Made by a program: the position numbers and the translations under genes. Shown here in pieces: positions 7,385 through 15,034 of a stretch of DNA of 19,338 nucleotides. The stretch covers positions 1 through 19,338 of the forward strand of contig JABABF010000252.1 of the NCBI GenBank assembly GCA_014238345.1, given 5' to 3'. The notes beneath the pieces were generated by a model. It searched no databases. It saw nothing but the letters and a program-made list of their open reading frames with translations, and was not told the DNA's origin. Numbering within the stretch: the stretch's first letter is position 1; every line of letters begins with the position of its first letter. The DNA is from Gammaproteobacteria bacterium. Its GTDB lineage: Bacteria > Pseudomonadota > Gammaproteobacteria > JABABF01.

Positions 7385-7687
7385 AGCGGCGCTTGACGGC
7401 ATCATCCGCCCAGCGCAGGTGGCGGGCAGATGTTTCACGGGAAACATCTGGAGCTAACAGCTGCCGACAGCCTATAGGTGTATGGCGCGACGATACACTC
7501 AGCTACAAGGTCTTTGCCAAAGCGCCTGAGGCCCTGAGGCATAGGCAGGTTGCCTAAGGAAATCCTGAGTTATTGGCTGTTCGGAGTAGACAACAGGTCA
7601 AGAGTGCAGTAAAAGCCGACGGTTCAAGGTGCAACCTTCAATCGCTGAGGACTAGCGAGTTGGGCGAATGTATTATTCGGATTTTCT
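7385..7687. other. Non-coding gap between convergent tolC and waaA
   Basis: 303 bases with no supported gene; the short open frames here are not convincing. It contains the parS-like palindrome at 7427-7450, a small 6-bp inverted repeat (TAGGCA-GGT-TGCCTA, 7542-7556) just after a tandem CCTGAGG/CCTGAGG pair, and a 5-bp inverted repeat AAGGT-GCA-ACCTT around 7627-7639. None is followed by a T run in either direction, so no intrinsic terminator can be called even though both flanking genes end here. A small RNA cannot be excluded or supported from the sequence alone. Confidence 0.6.
7427..7450. other. parS-like 24-bp palindrome (candidate ParB binding site)
   Basis: Two 10-base arms, CAGATGTTTC and GAAACATCTG, flank ACGG; 11 of 12 base pairs of the palindrome match. 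The central 16 bases, TGTTTCACGGGAAACA, differ at one position from the broadly conserved chromosomal parS sequence TGTTTCACGTGAAACA. ParB binds such sites and nucleates the origin-segregation complex. The placement is suitable: between genes, at a convergent junction. The mismatch lies in the central CACGTG, so affinity may be reduced. The same bases could form an RNA hairpin with a 4-base loop, but no T tract follows. Confidence 0.6.
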
Positions 7688-8971
7688 CTAGGATTTGTGG
7701 CTTTCCGCTTTTTCCAAGGTGCTTTCCACCAGCTGGAGCTGTGCCGCCAGTGCGCCGCGGTGGCGGTATACCAAATCCTGTGCCGCCTTGCCCGCCCGCT
7801 GTCGCCGCGTTGAATCGAGTAGCCAGGTGCGCACTAGGGGGGCTAAGGTCGAGCTGTCCTGTGCCTCAGTCAAGGCGCCGACATCGCGTAGCCGTGTGGC
7901 GATGTCGTGGAAATTGAACAGGTGGGGGCCGCTGATGACGGGCACTCCCCAGACGGCGGCTTCCAGCATATTGTGGCCTCCTGCGGGGACTAAGCTGCCG
8001 CCGATAAAAGCGAGGTCGACGGCACCAAACATGGCGTGCAATTCGCCAATGGAGTCTATCAGTAGCACTTGTGTGTCGGCCGCTGGTGACCCGGCACTGT
8101 GGAGCTGGTGGCGCAGACCGCGCTGGCGACACAGTGCCGCTATTTCAGTGCAACGCTCCGGATGTCGTGGTGCCAGCACCAATAGGGTGTCGGCCAAGGC
8201 TTCGCCCAAACCCAAGTGGCTGTCCAGCACGGCGCTGTCCTCGCCGTTGTGGGTGCTGGCGGCGAGCCAGACCAAGCGTTGCTGGGGAGCCCAAGTGGTA
8301 CGCCATTCCTGCGCTTGGTGCCGCGCCAGTGCGTCGGGCACTAGCTCGAATTTCAGGTTGCCGCTGATGTGCAGGCGCTCGGCGGGTAGCCCCAAGGCGA
8401 CGAAGCGCTTGCCGTCGTCGTGGCTCTGGGCACCGACACAGGACAGCTCGGTGAACATCTCGCGCAGCATTGACCAGCGAGCGTAATTGGCCGCTGAGCT
8501 GGCCGATAGTCGAGCGTTCATCAGCAAGACGGGAAGGCCAGCGCGGCGGCAACAGTGCACCATATTGGGCCATAGTTCGGTTTCTATTAGCACTAGCGCT
8601 GCTGGTTGTGCACGGCGCAGGAAAGCATTGATGCACAGTGGTAGGTCGTAGGGTACCTGTGCCAGCTGAACCTTGTCTGCGAATAGTGTTTGTGCCAACC
8701 GGTAACCAGTGGGCGTGGTCGTGGTTAGTGTCAGGGGACGGTCTGGTTGACGTTGGCACAGTGCGGTGACCAGCGGTCGTGCGGCCTGCACTTCGCCGAC
8801 CGAGACGGCGTGTAACCAGATGCCGCCAGCGCGGGGGCGGTGTGGGAATAGGCCGTGCCGCTCTGCCAAGCGTTGTCGGTAACCAGCATCTTTGCGGCTC
8901 TTCCACAACAGCCGTGTGATGAGCAATGGCCAAGCCAGTGTCAGACCGGAGGTGTACAAGTAGCGCCACAT
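7688..8971 (-). CDS. waaA: 3-deoxy-D-manno-octulosonic acid (Kdo) transferase WaaA
   Basis: 427 residues, a normal length for the family. WaaA is a GT30 enzyme, anchored at the inner membrane, that transfers Kdo from CMP-Kdo to lipid IV-A, the first inner-core step of LPS. The N-terminal hydrophobic segment (LYTSGLTLAWPLLITRLLW) is the membrane anchor. IWLHAVSVGEVQAA holds the catalytic glutamate E60, and LVLIETELWPN (E130) is the second signature. LSGNLKF-like ISGNLKFELVP, FIGGSLVPAGGHNMLEAA and PVISGPHLFNF are the donor-binding C-terminal motifs. It is transcribed divergently from the methyltransferase at 9182 and converges on tolC. No strong Shine-Dalgarno precedes the ATG. Confidence 0.97.
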   Translation of the reverse strand: MWRYLYTSGLTLAWPLLITRLLWKSRKDAGYRQRLAERHGLFPHRPRAGGIWLHAVSVGEVQAARPLVTALCQRQPDRPLTLTTTTPTGYRLAQTLFADKVQLAQVPYDLPLCINAFLRRAQPAALVLIETELWPNMVHCCRRAGLPVLLMNARLSASSAANYARWSMLREMFTELSCVGAQSHDDGKRFVALGLPAERLHISGNLKFELVPDALARHQAQEWRTTWAPQQRLVWLAASTHNGEDSAVLDSHLGLGEALADTLLVLAPRHPERCTEIAALCRQRGLRHQLHSAGSPAADTQVLLIDSIGELHAMFGAVDLAFIGGSLVPAGGHNMLEAAVWGVPVISGPHLFNFHDIATRLRDVGALTEAQDSSTLAPLVRTWLLDSTRRQRAGKAAQDLVYRHRGALAAQLQLVESTLEKAESHKS

Positions 8972-9043
8972 TGATTTAGGAAAAGTCTGAATAATGTGCT
9001 CTAGTGACTCCCCAGCTGCCAGAAATTGAAGATTTCACCCTGA

Positions 9044-9049
9044 ATTATA
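9044..9049 (-). promoter_or_regulatory. Candidate waaA -10 element (TATAAT on minus strand)
   Basis: On the minus strand a perfect TATAAT lies about 73 bases upstream of the waaA ATG, inside the 210-base divergent gap. The -35 region at 16-18 bases spacing is poor. For the plus-strand methyltransferase the same gap offers weaker elements, TAGAAT (9131-9136) and TAGATT (9141-9146, with TTGTTG 16 bases upstream). Pattern evidence only. Confidence 0.4.
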
Positions 9050-9181
9050 GGCTTGCAATACACTACTAACGGGTGGTCTGCTCCAAGCGGACAATAAATC
9101 AGGTTTTCCTTATCACTGTTGTTGATTGGCTAGAATATTGTAGATTGTCTTGAGGATAACCGCCGTTGGGAGCGCGAGTTG

Positions 9182-9796
9182 ATGCGATACGATATATCTC
9201 CACAGGCGATCAAAGGCTTTCTAGACCCAGCGGAGGGCGAGGCCTTGTATCACGCAGCGCTGGCCGCCTGTGAGCTGCAGGCTTGCTGTTTGGAAGTTGG
9301 CAGTTACTGTGGAAAGTCGACGGTGTATCTGGGCACGGCTTGTCGCGAGCGCAGTGCGGTGCTGTTTTCGGTAGATCATCACCGTGGCTCGGAGGAGCAT
9401 CAGCTGAACGAGGAGTACCACGACCCGGCACTGTATGATGCCGAGGCGGGGTTGATGGACAGCTGGCCGGAGTTTCGCCGTAATCTACGGGCCGCTAGGC
9501 TGGAGGATACGGTGGTGCCGATTGTTGCTGGCTCTGAATTGGTGGCACGGCACTGGAACAGCAAGTTGTCGCTGGTATTCATCGACGGTGGGCACAGTCG
9601 TCAGGCGGCGCTCGCCGATTACCGTGGCTGGGTGCCACACATTGTGCCCGGCGGCACTTTGGCTATCCACGATGTCTTCGAGCATCCGGAGGAGGGGGGG
9701 CGGGCTCCTTTTGAGATTCGCGAGCTGGCGCTGGCCTCAGGTTTGTTTACGCTCTCTAGGCAACTACAGTCACTGGCGCTGTTGCGTCGTACCTGA
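9182..9796 (+). CDS. Class I SAM-dependent methyltransferase (Methyltransf_24-like), possibly metal dependent
   Basis: 204 residues from the ATG at 9182, with GGGAG at 9168-9172 as Shine-Dalgarno; a TTG one codon earlier is an alternative. The SAM-binding motif I is CLEVGSYCGKSTVYLG (E38, G40). Next comes an unusual histidine/acid-rich segment, SVDHHRGSEEHQLNEEYHD (residues 64-81). FIDGGHS (D135, H138) and LAIHDVFEH (D164) follow. The spaced acidic residues resemble the metal-binding set of macrocin-type O-methyltransferases, so an Mg-dependent sugar or lipid O-methyltransferase is possible (inference). The substrate is unknown. It is convergent with, and overlaps by 27 bases, the toroid gene, and I place it with the envelope cluster that follows. 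Confidence 0.87.
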   Translation: MRYDISPQAIKGFLDPAEGEALYHAALAACELQACCLEVGSYCGKSTVYLGTACRERSAVLFSVDHHRGSEEHQLNEEYHDPALYDAEAGLMDSWPEFRRNLRAARLEDTVVPIVAGSELVARHWNSKLSLVFIDGGHSRQAALADYRGWVPHIVPGGTLAIHDVFEHPEEGGRAPFEIRELALASGLFTLSRQLQSLALLRRT

Positions 9797-10873
9797 GGAT
9801 GGCAGCTCCAGTCGCTGGGCGGACTTTTGAGTCGTTGTCAGCACGGTGGCCGCCGCTGACTCGTTGCGCAGCGCCATACCCGCCAATACAACCGCCGCTG
9901 CTGTCCATGTGGTGCGCTCGGCTGGCCATGGAATATTCAAGGCAAATTGATGGCCTGTCCAGTATGAGCCATCCGGCAGATGCCATAGATGCAGGTTGTG
10001 GTACAGGCGAGCGGCGCGGTCTTTCCAACCGACGGTGATGAGTGCCATGACCAGCTCACTCGACTCGGCCACAGCCACCCAAGGTTGGTCGCTTACACAG
10101 CGGCATCCCAAGCCCGCTACGACGAACTCGTCCCAGCGCTGTAGTAGCCGTTTGCGCCCTATAGATTTAGGCAGAGCCCCCGACAGCACCGGGTAGAACC
10201 AATCCATAGCAAAGCGTCTCCGGTCGATACCGTCGTTGTCGAAATCGGCTGGCGCATCGCGTCGCAAGGCCGCGCCCAAGCGCTGTTGCGCCGTGCGCCA
10301 GTCGTTGTCGTGGTGGGTATCGCCGATGGCGGCGGACAGACACAGCGCACACTGTAGGCTTTTGTGTACCGAGCTACACACGGCGCGCAACGCGCCCGAT
10401 AACGGTGTGCCAGCGGCATCAATGCCCCACGGTATTGTGCCATCGGCTATTTGCAGGCTCACCACATGGTTGATGGCGCGGCGCACTATTGGCCATATCT
10501 CGCACAGGAAGGATTGGTCATCGGTGATGAGGTAGTGTTGCCAAGCACCCGTGGCGATATAGGCAGAAAAATGGCTTTCGCTCCATGCGCCGTGTCCGTT
10601 GGCACCGCTGGGGTGAGCGCTCCACCAAGCGCCGTTTGGCAATTGCTCGTCGCATAGCCAGTTGTAGGCTCGTTGCGCCTGCTCTTCGTAGCCGCACAGG
10701 CTGAGCGCCATCGCTGCTTCGGTGTGGTTCCACGGATCCACATAGTGGCCGGGAAACCACGGAATAGCTCCGTCCTGGCGTTGGCATGAGGCGATGTAGG
10801 CTGCTGTCTTGTGGAGTGTGTCTAGCGCGGGTTGTGGAGGTGGGCGGGTGGCGTGTTTCATGATGCCAGTCAT
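9770..10873 (-). CDS. Alpha/alpha-toroid protein, prenyltransferase/squalene-cyclase-like
   Basis: 367 residues from the ATG at 10873, which overlaps the upstream methyltransferase stop by one base (TGATG); another ATG lies four codons on. The sequence shows repeated Gly/Trp-rich helix-turn units: DGAIPWFPGHYVDPWNHTEA, LPNGAWWSAHP, DGTIPWGIDAAG and DGSYWTGHQFALNIPW. These resemble QW-type repeats of terpenoid cyclases and protein prenyltransferases, and proteins like this are often labelled prenyltransferase. However, no DxDD cyclase motif is present (closest is DFDNDGID) and no zinc-ligand set can be assigned. A six-hairpin glycosidase-type fold is the main alternative. No signal peptide is seen. 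It is the last gene of the GT4-ABC-methyltransferase unit. The real activity is unknown. Confidence 0.8.
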   Translation of the reverse strand: MTGIMKHATRPPPQPALDTLHKTAAYIASCQRQDGAIPWFPGHYVDPWNHTEAAMALSLCGYEEQAQRAYNWLCDEQLPNGAWWSAHPSGANGHGAWSESHFSAYIATGAWQHYLITDDQSFLCEIWPIVRRAINHVVSLQIADGTIPWGIDAAGTPLSGALRAVCSSVHKSLQCALCLSAAIGDTHHDNDWRTAQQRLGAALRRDAPADFDNDGIDRRRFAMDWFYPVLSGALPKSIGRKRLLQRWDEFVVAGLGCRCVSDQPWVAVAESSELVMALITVGWKDRAARLYHNLHLWHLPDGSYWTGHQFALNIPWPAERTTWTAAAVVLAGMALRNESAAATVLTTTQKSAQRLELPSSGTTQQRQ

Positions 10874-11592
10874 CAGCTCCGGCGGAAATAGAGCACGACG
10901 CTTTTGCCGCATAAGGGATTGAGAATGCGTTCGATGAAGCGGGTGATGAACGGGCGGTTCAGCACATCCCACTCCAGACAGCGGCGGTAGCAAGCCACGA
11001 TAGTTGAGCGCTTGCGTCGCGACCAAAATAAGCATTGCAACCACCAGTACGGGCTGTGCAAGGCGTGTGCCCAGTGGCGGTGGTAGCAACGGAAGCCGAG
11101 CGCTTCAATCTCACGGCGCAGTACTCGGGCACTGAAGATACGCACATGGCCGCCGGGGGTATTGCGGTAGCCCTCGCTCAACTGCCAACAGAGCCATTCT
11201 GGCCAAGTGCGGGGCACACTGACACACAGCAGACCCTTAGGAGTCAAGATGCGGTGGATTTCGCGTAAGGCCTGTGGGTAATCGTGTAGATGCTCTAGCA
11301 CTTCCGAGCAGATGACCTGATGGCAGGAGTTATCTGGTAACGGTAGGCGCAGGGCATCGCCTTGGCAGGCGAGTACGGTGGCTCCTTCATTGTCCGAGCG
11401 ATCAGCAGCTCGTAGATCTCGCCAGCGACCCGCGGTGGTCAGCGCATCATTGTGGCTGAAATCTAGGGCGATGGCACGTAGCCCGGGTGTCAGCGTGGCG
11501 GCGGCAATGGCGTGACGGCCTTCACCGCACCCGACATCCAGTAGTAACTCGCCAGTGCGCGAAGCAAAATGCGAAAAGTCTACAGTTTCCAT
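10873..11592 (-). CDS. Class I SAM-dependent methyltransferase (Methyltransf_11-like)
   Basis: 239 residues from the ATG at 11592 (METVDFSHFASRTGE). A TTG at 11616 would add eight residues and overlap the ABC gene stop as TTGA, so either start is possible. Motif I is LLLDVGCGEGRHAI. Later motifs are GDALRLPLPDNSCHQVICSE, then VLEHLHDYPQALREIHRILTPKGLLCVSVPR, typical of small-molecule methyltransferases. The C-terminal third (WAHALHSPYWWLQCLFWSRR and ITRFIERILNP) is aromatic and basic and may contact a membrane or lipid substrate (inference). It is coupled to the exporter upstream and the toroid gene downstream. The substrate is likely a glycan or lipid head group given the neighbours; it is not quinone biosynthesis. 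Confidence 0.88.
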   Translation of the reverse strand: METVDFSHFASRTGELLLDVGCGEGRHAIAAATLTPGLRAIALDFSHNDALTTAGRWRDLRAADRSDNEGATVLACQGDALRLPLPDNSCHQVICSEVLEHLHDYPQALREIHRILTPKGLLCVSVPRTWPEWLCWQLSEGYRNTPGGHVRIFSARVLRREIEALGFRCYHRHWAHALHSPYWWLQCLFWSRRKRSTIVACYRRCLEWDVLNRPFITRFIERILNPLCGKSVVLYFRRS

Positions 11593-11612
11593 CGGAGCTT
11601 TCAGCTGGCGTG

Positions 11613-13514
11613 TCAACGTGGCTCGGCGGGAGTCTGCATATCGGCAGCTACTTCCACAGAGGCTTCCAATTGACTCGCGGTAACCAAGGCGTTGAAAGCT
11701 GCGGATTCTTCCATCAATTCACTATAATTTCCGCTCTCTTTAATCATGCCGTCTTCGATGAAATAGAGGTGGTCGCTATCGGCTATTGTGCTGATTCTGT
11801 GCGCGACCATCAACACAGTTTTAGACTTAAAAATTTCTTTTATACACGCCATGATATTTGCTTCTACCTCATAGTCCAAAGCGCTCGTAGCTTCGTCGAA
11901 AATAAGAATTTCTGGATCGGCATACAATGCTCGTGCAATCATCAAACGCTGTTGCTGTCCGCCACTGAGTTGTATGCCATCTTCGCCCACTAATGTATCT
12001 ATGCCCGCCGCAAGCGAGGAAACAAAATCTTTCAATTGCACCATCTCTAGGCATTCCCAGATGCGCTCATTAGCCACATCATTTCGCTTTCGCCCCAACA
12101 AAATATTATCGGCTAGTGTGCCGTCTGTGAAGCGAGAAGTTTGTGATACATATCCGACAATGTTGTACCATTGGAGTACATTGTCTTGCGCCAGCTCTTG
12201 ATCATCTACCATAATTTTTCCAGAACAGGGTCTCACGAAGCCCAGCACCAATTTAAGTAGCGTGCTCTTTCCGCTTCCAGAGGGGCCACAGAAACCGATA
12301 TGTTGCCCACATTTTATAGCCAGAGATACTTGGCTAAGCGCAGGCTCTGTCACACCGGGATAGTAGTAATCCACATTGATTAAGTTGATAGAACTCTTGA
12401 AGGGCAACCGGCGTAACTCTCGTGGATGTGGTGTGTGTTGCAAGCTGGCCGTCAAATCGGCACCGATAAAATCAAAATTTGACAACCCGTTAAGGATTCT
12501 CATATAAGAGGTAAAAACTGAATTAATGTGGGGCTTAAGACGAAATAAAATCAAAGTGAAAGCAGCTATGTTAGCCACCAGATTTAGCTGCGTAGAAAAG
12601 TAGGAAAAACCGGTGATTAGTAAAATAGCGGTTCCATAGATAATCATTTCTACACTTATGGGGAACAGCAAGTTGATAACCTGAAGTTTCATTTGTTTGT
12701 GGGCGACCTGAGTGTTGAGCTGGCTCAGCTGACTACTGACACCACGTTTTCTGCCAACCAATGTCAAGTCTTCATGTAACCGTATAGACTCCATTAATTT
12801 GGTGTTTATATCACTACTTTTACGCACGACCTCTCGATTTAGCTGGCGAGCATAACGCTTGGAATATTTGACGGACAAAAGCAACAGCGATGAAACAATA
12901 ACAACACCCATTGATGCAAACAGAGGATTAATTAAGACCATTATGCCGATGCTTACTAAAAACAATATTAAGCTACTATTTAGTGACAAAATAGATTGTA
13001 TAATACCATTGATAGCTTGAACCAGCTTGTTGCTGGTATTATGAACCAGCATGGCGCTATTTTTCATAGAATGGAACTCGTAACCCTCATCCAAATAATA
13101 GTCAAATAATTTCCTGAAAAAATCTATTCTTACCTGAATATTGAGACGGGCAATTTTAACAGTTGATAGAGTGAATACGAGATTGCTGAGCAACATCAAC
13201 AGGAATGACCCGAAGCCCAGGAACAAGATAATTTCGTGGTGTTCTTGCAGATCCAAGAAAACCAATAATGCGCTTAGCCCGGGGATGACGCTGATATCCT
13301 CGTTGATTACCGCCATTAGAAATGGGATTGCAGAAAGAGTCGCCAGCATTTTGAAAACCAAGCTGACAATAATTAATATCTGCAGAGTAATGATGCGGCG
13401 CTGAATAGAGTGATCCAGTAAATAATAAATAGAGCGCAGTCGCTGGACAAGACGAAATAATTCTGGGGAAAAGCGGCGTAGTAGCCATGCGCTCCCCTGC
13501 GCCAAGGCGGTCAT
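11613..13514 (-). CDS. ABC transporter, exporter type: fused membrane and ATPase domains (PglK/MsbA-like)
   Basis: 633 residues with a six-helix transmembrane domain (about 35-335) followed by a complete nucleotide-binding domain. Walker A is GPSGSGKST (410-418), the signature LSGGQQ starts at L516, Walker B is ILIFDEATSALD with D540/E541, and the switch histidine is H572. Exporters of this form work as homodimers. The membrane domain segment EFHSMKNSAMLVHNTSNKLV recalls PglK-type lipid-linked oligosaccharide flippases, and a glycosyltransferase is coupled directly upstream (ATGA overlap, 13511-13514), so flipping of a glycolipid is the likely job (inference). The gene is strikingly A+T rich against its neighbours: 60-base stretches at 12961 and 13081 hold only 15 and 16 G+C. 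Confidence 0.93.
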   Translation of the reverse strand: MTALAQGSAWLLRRFSPELFRLVQRLRSIYYLLDHSIQRRIITLQILIIVSLVFKMLATLSAIPFLMAVINEDISVIPGLSALLVFLDLQEHHEIILFLGFGSFLLMLLSNLVFTLSTVKIARLNIQVRIDFFRKLFDYYLDEGYEFHSMKNSAMLVHNTSNKLVQAINGIIQSILSLNSSLILFLVSIGIMVLINPLFASMGVVIVSSLLLLSVKYSKRYARQLNREVVRKSSDINTKLMESIRLHEDLTLVGRKRGVSSQLSQLNTQVAHKQMKLQVINLLFPISVEMIIYGTAILLITGFSYFSTQLNLVANIAAFTLILFRLKPHINSVFTSYMRILNGLSNFDFIGADLTASLQHTPHPRELRRLPFKSSINLINVDYYYPGVTEPALSQVSLAIKCGQHIGFCGPSGSGKSTLLKLVLGFVRPCSGKIMVDDQELAQDNVLQWYNIVGYVSQTSRFTDGTLADNILLGRKRNDVANERIWECLEMVQLKDFVSSLAAGIDTLVGEDGIQLSGGQQQRLMIARALYADPEILIFDEATSALDYEVEANIMACIKEIFKSKTVLMVAHRISTIADSDHLYFIEDGMIKESGNYSELMEESAAFNALVTASQLEASVEVAADMQTPAEPR

Positions 13515-14914
13515 TCGACAGCTAGTTTCGCTGGATAAAGTGCGCCATCGACCACCATTTTGTTGTGAGGGCTATCGTTCCTAGTGGCGCGGGTTGCCAG
13601 CAAATTGTGATAGCAAGCCTCCATGGTGCGCACAGTTTTCTCCCACGTGAAGTGGTTTTGGATGCGCTGGTGACCGATCACACCCATGCGCCGCCTGCGG
13701 GCGGGGGCTTTAAGCAACTCGGCGATGCCCTCTGCCAGTGCCGTGCTGTCTGCTGGTGGCACCAGTAGAGCGGCATCCCCAGTCACTTCGGGTAGAGCCC
13801 CGGCAGATGAACTGATCACCGGAGTGCCGCAGGCCATGGCTTCTCCAGCGGGGAAGCCAAAGCCCTCATAGAGTGATGGCACAACCGCCATTGTGGCGTT
13901 GGCGTAGTGGCTGGCCACTTGCGCTGCGGTTTGTTGGTCGTATATTTCGAGCCTATCTTCCAAGCCCAATTCACGCACTCGCTGTGCGGTTGCGCCATCA
14001 TCGCGCAGGCGACCGATGACCCGTAATTTGAGTTGTGGAAAAGATGGCGCTAGCTGAGCTAGCGCCTGTAGCAGATAAATCAGCCCTTTGAGTGGGTGAT
14101 CGGCAGAGGCCACGGTTAACAGCCGCATGGGATGTCGCTTGATCTGTGGCGCCAGTTGGTAGGTTTCGGTATCAATGCCGTTGTAGGCCAATGTGATGCG
14201 CTCTTGGGGGATACCGAAATCTTGCGACACATCACGTTGGGCACAGCGCGATACCGTGACAATGGTATCGAGCTGGCGCGCCACCTGCTTCTGCATGGAT
14301 AGAAAGCCGTACCAGCGTTTGATCAGCCATCGATGTTTATAGCTCGGCGCTTGGCTGAGCGCGATCTTGAGATCGCGGGTGATTGGGTGATGGATGGTGG
14401 CCAGTACGGGGTAACCGCAGCGCTGCAGCTGCAACAAGCCCCAGCCCAGACTTTGGTTGTCGTGAATGATGTCGTAGTGGCGACCGCTACGCGGTAACCA
14501 GTGTGCCACGCGGCGACAGAATGCATAGGGTTCAGCGAAGCCGCCGCTTAATTTTGAACACCACTCGACGATGTTGCTCCACTCGCGCAGGTGATGTCCA
14601 CGCACCGAGCTGAGTCCGTGCTCGTACAGATTCATGCCAGGCATTTTCACTAATCCCACACCGTCAACGAGCTCTGGATAGGGCTCGCCAGCCACAACAT
14701 CGACTTCGTGCCCGGCAGCTATCAGTGCACGACTCAGTTGGCGCAAATAGATGCCCTGACCGCCGACCCTCGGCGCGGCGCGATAGCCGAGTAAGCAGAT
14801 GCGCAACGGGCGTTGCCACAGTGGCAAAAGCGGCGGTGGCTGCAGGGCGAAGGTCGCAGTGGTGCTGTCAAAGCCCATTGTTGATTCGCGGCGTTGCTGG
14901 GCAGAGAAGGGCAT
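13511..14914 (-). CDS. Glycosyltransferase family 4 protein
   Basis: 467 residues, GT-B fold. The N-terminal Rossmann domain begins after a variable 35-residue leader with LRICLLGYRAAPRVGGQGIY, the glycine-rich acceptor loop common in GT4 enzymes. The C-terminal donor domain has LLTVASADHPLKGL, LRVIGRL and VVPSLYEGFGFPAGEAMACGTPVI, with the E-x7-E pair E350/E358 that binds the nucleotide-sugar donor. No membrane helix or signal is seen, so it acts at the cytoplasmic face. Donor and acceptor are unknown. The start could also be the ATG at 14878; neither has a clear Shine-Dalgarno. It leads the unit GT4-ABC-methyltransferase-toroid and follows dsbB after 120 bases. Confidence 0.93.
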   Translation of the reverse strand: MPFSAQQRRESTMGFDSTTATFALQPPPLLPLWQRPLRICLLGYRAAPRVGGQGIYLRQLSRALIAAGHEVDVVAGEPYPELVDGVGLVKMPGMNLYEHGLSSVRGHHLREWSNIVEWCSKLSGGFAEPYAFCRRVAHWLPRSGRHYDIIHDNQSLGWGLLQLQRCGYPVLATIHHPITRDLKIALSQAPSYKHRWLIKRWYGFLSMQKQVARQLDTIVTVSRCAQRDVSQDFGIPQERITLAYNGIDTETYQLAPQIKRHPMRLLTVASADHPLKGLIYLLQALAQLAPSFPQLKLRVIGRLRDDGATAQRVRELGLEDRLEIYDQQTAAQVASHYANATMAVVPSLYEGFGFPAGEAMACGTPVISSSAGALPEVTGDAALLVPPADSTALAEGIAELLKAPARRRRMGVIGHQRIQNHFTWEKTVRTMEACYHNLLATRATRNDSPHNKMVVDGALYPAKLAVE

Positions 14915-15034
14915 GCCGGAGTGATGCTAGTAGGTGGCGGAATGGAGGTGGCAGGCTTAATGGGCGCGCCAGACCAGGCGCTTAGCCCCTAACCGTTGTA
15001 CGATGCCGAATTAAATTGCATGGAACCACTTATT

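Noticed and set aside
7427..7450. The same palindrome read as a rho-independent terminator for tolC
   Set aside because: The stem is only moderately G+C rich and no T run follows on either strand, while the core matches parS at 15 of 16 bases.
7615..7645. GGTTCAAGG-like sequence resembling a tRNA T-arm
   Set aside because: No matching acceptor, D or anticodon arms are present around it, so it is not a tRNA or a clear remnant.
7573..7917. A 114-codon open frame starting in the tolC-waaA gap
   Set aside because: More than half lies antisense to waaA, and the composition (Pro/Arg/Cys rich) is that of a chance frame; no Shine-Dalgarno.
8145..8969. A 274-codon open frame on the minus strand within waaA
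   Set aside because: It is in a different frame of the same strand as the clear WaaA protein and is rich in Arg/Pro/His without motifs.
10874..11089. Upstream extension of the toroid gene to 11089
   Set aside because: The extension lies inside the preceding methyltransferase gene, and the ATG at 10873 is coupled to that gene's stop.
13641..13656. CACGTG with partial parS similarity inside the GT4 gene
   Set aside because: Only the central hexamer and a few flanking bases match; the arms are not symmetric and the site is in coding sequence.
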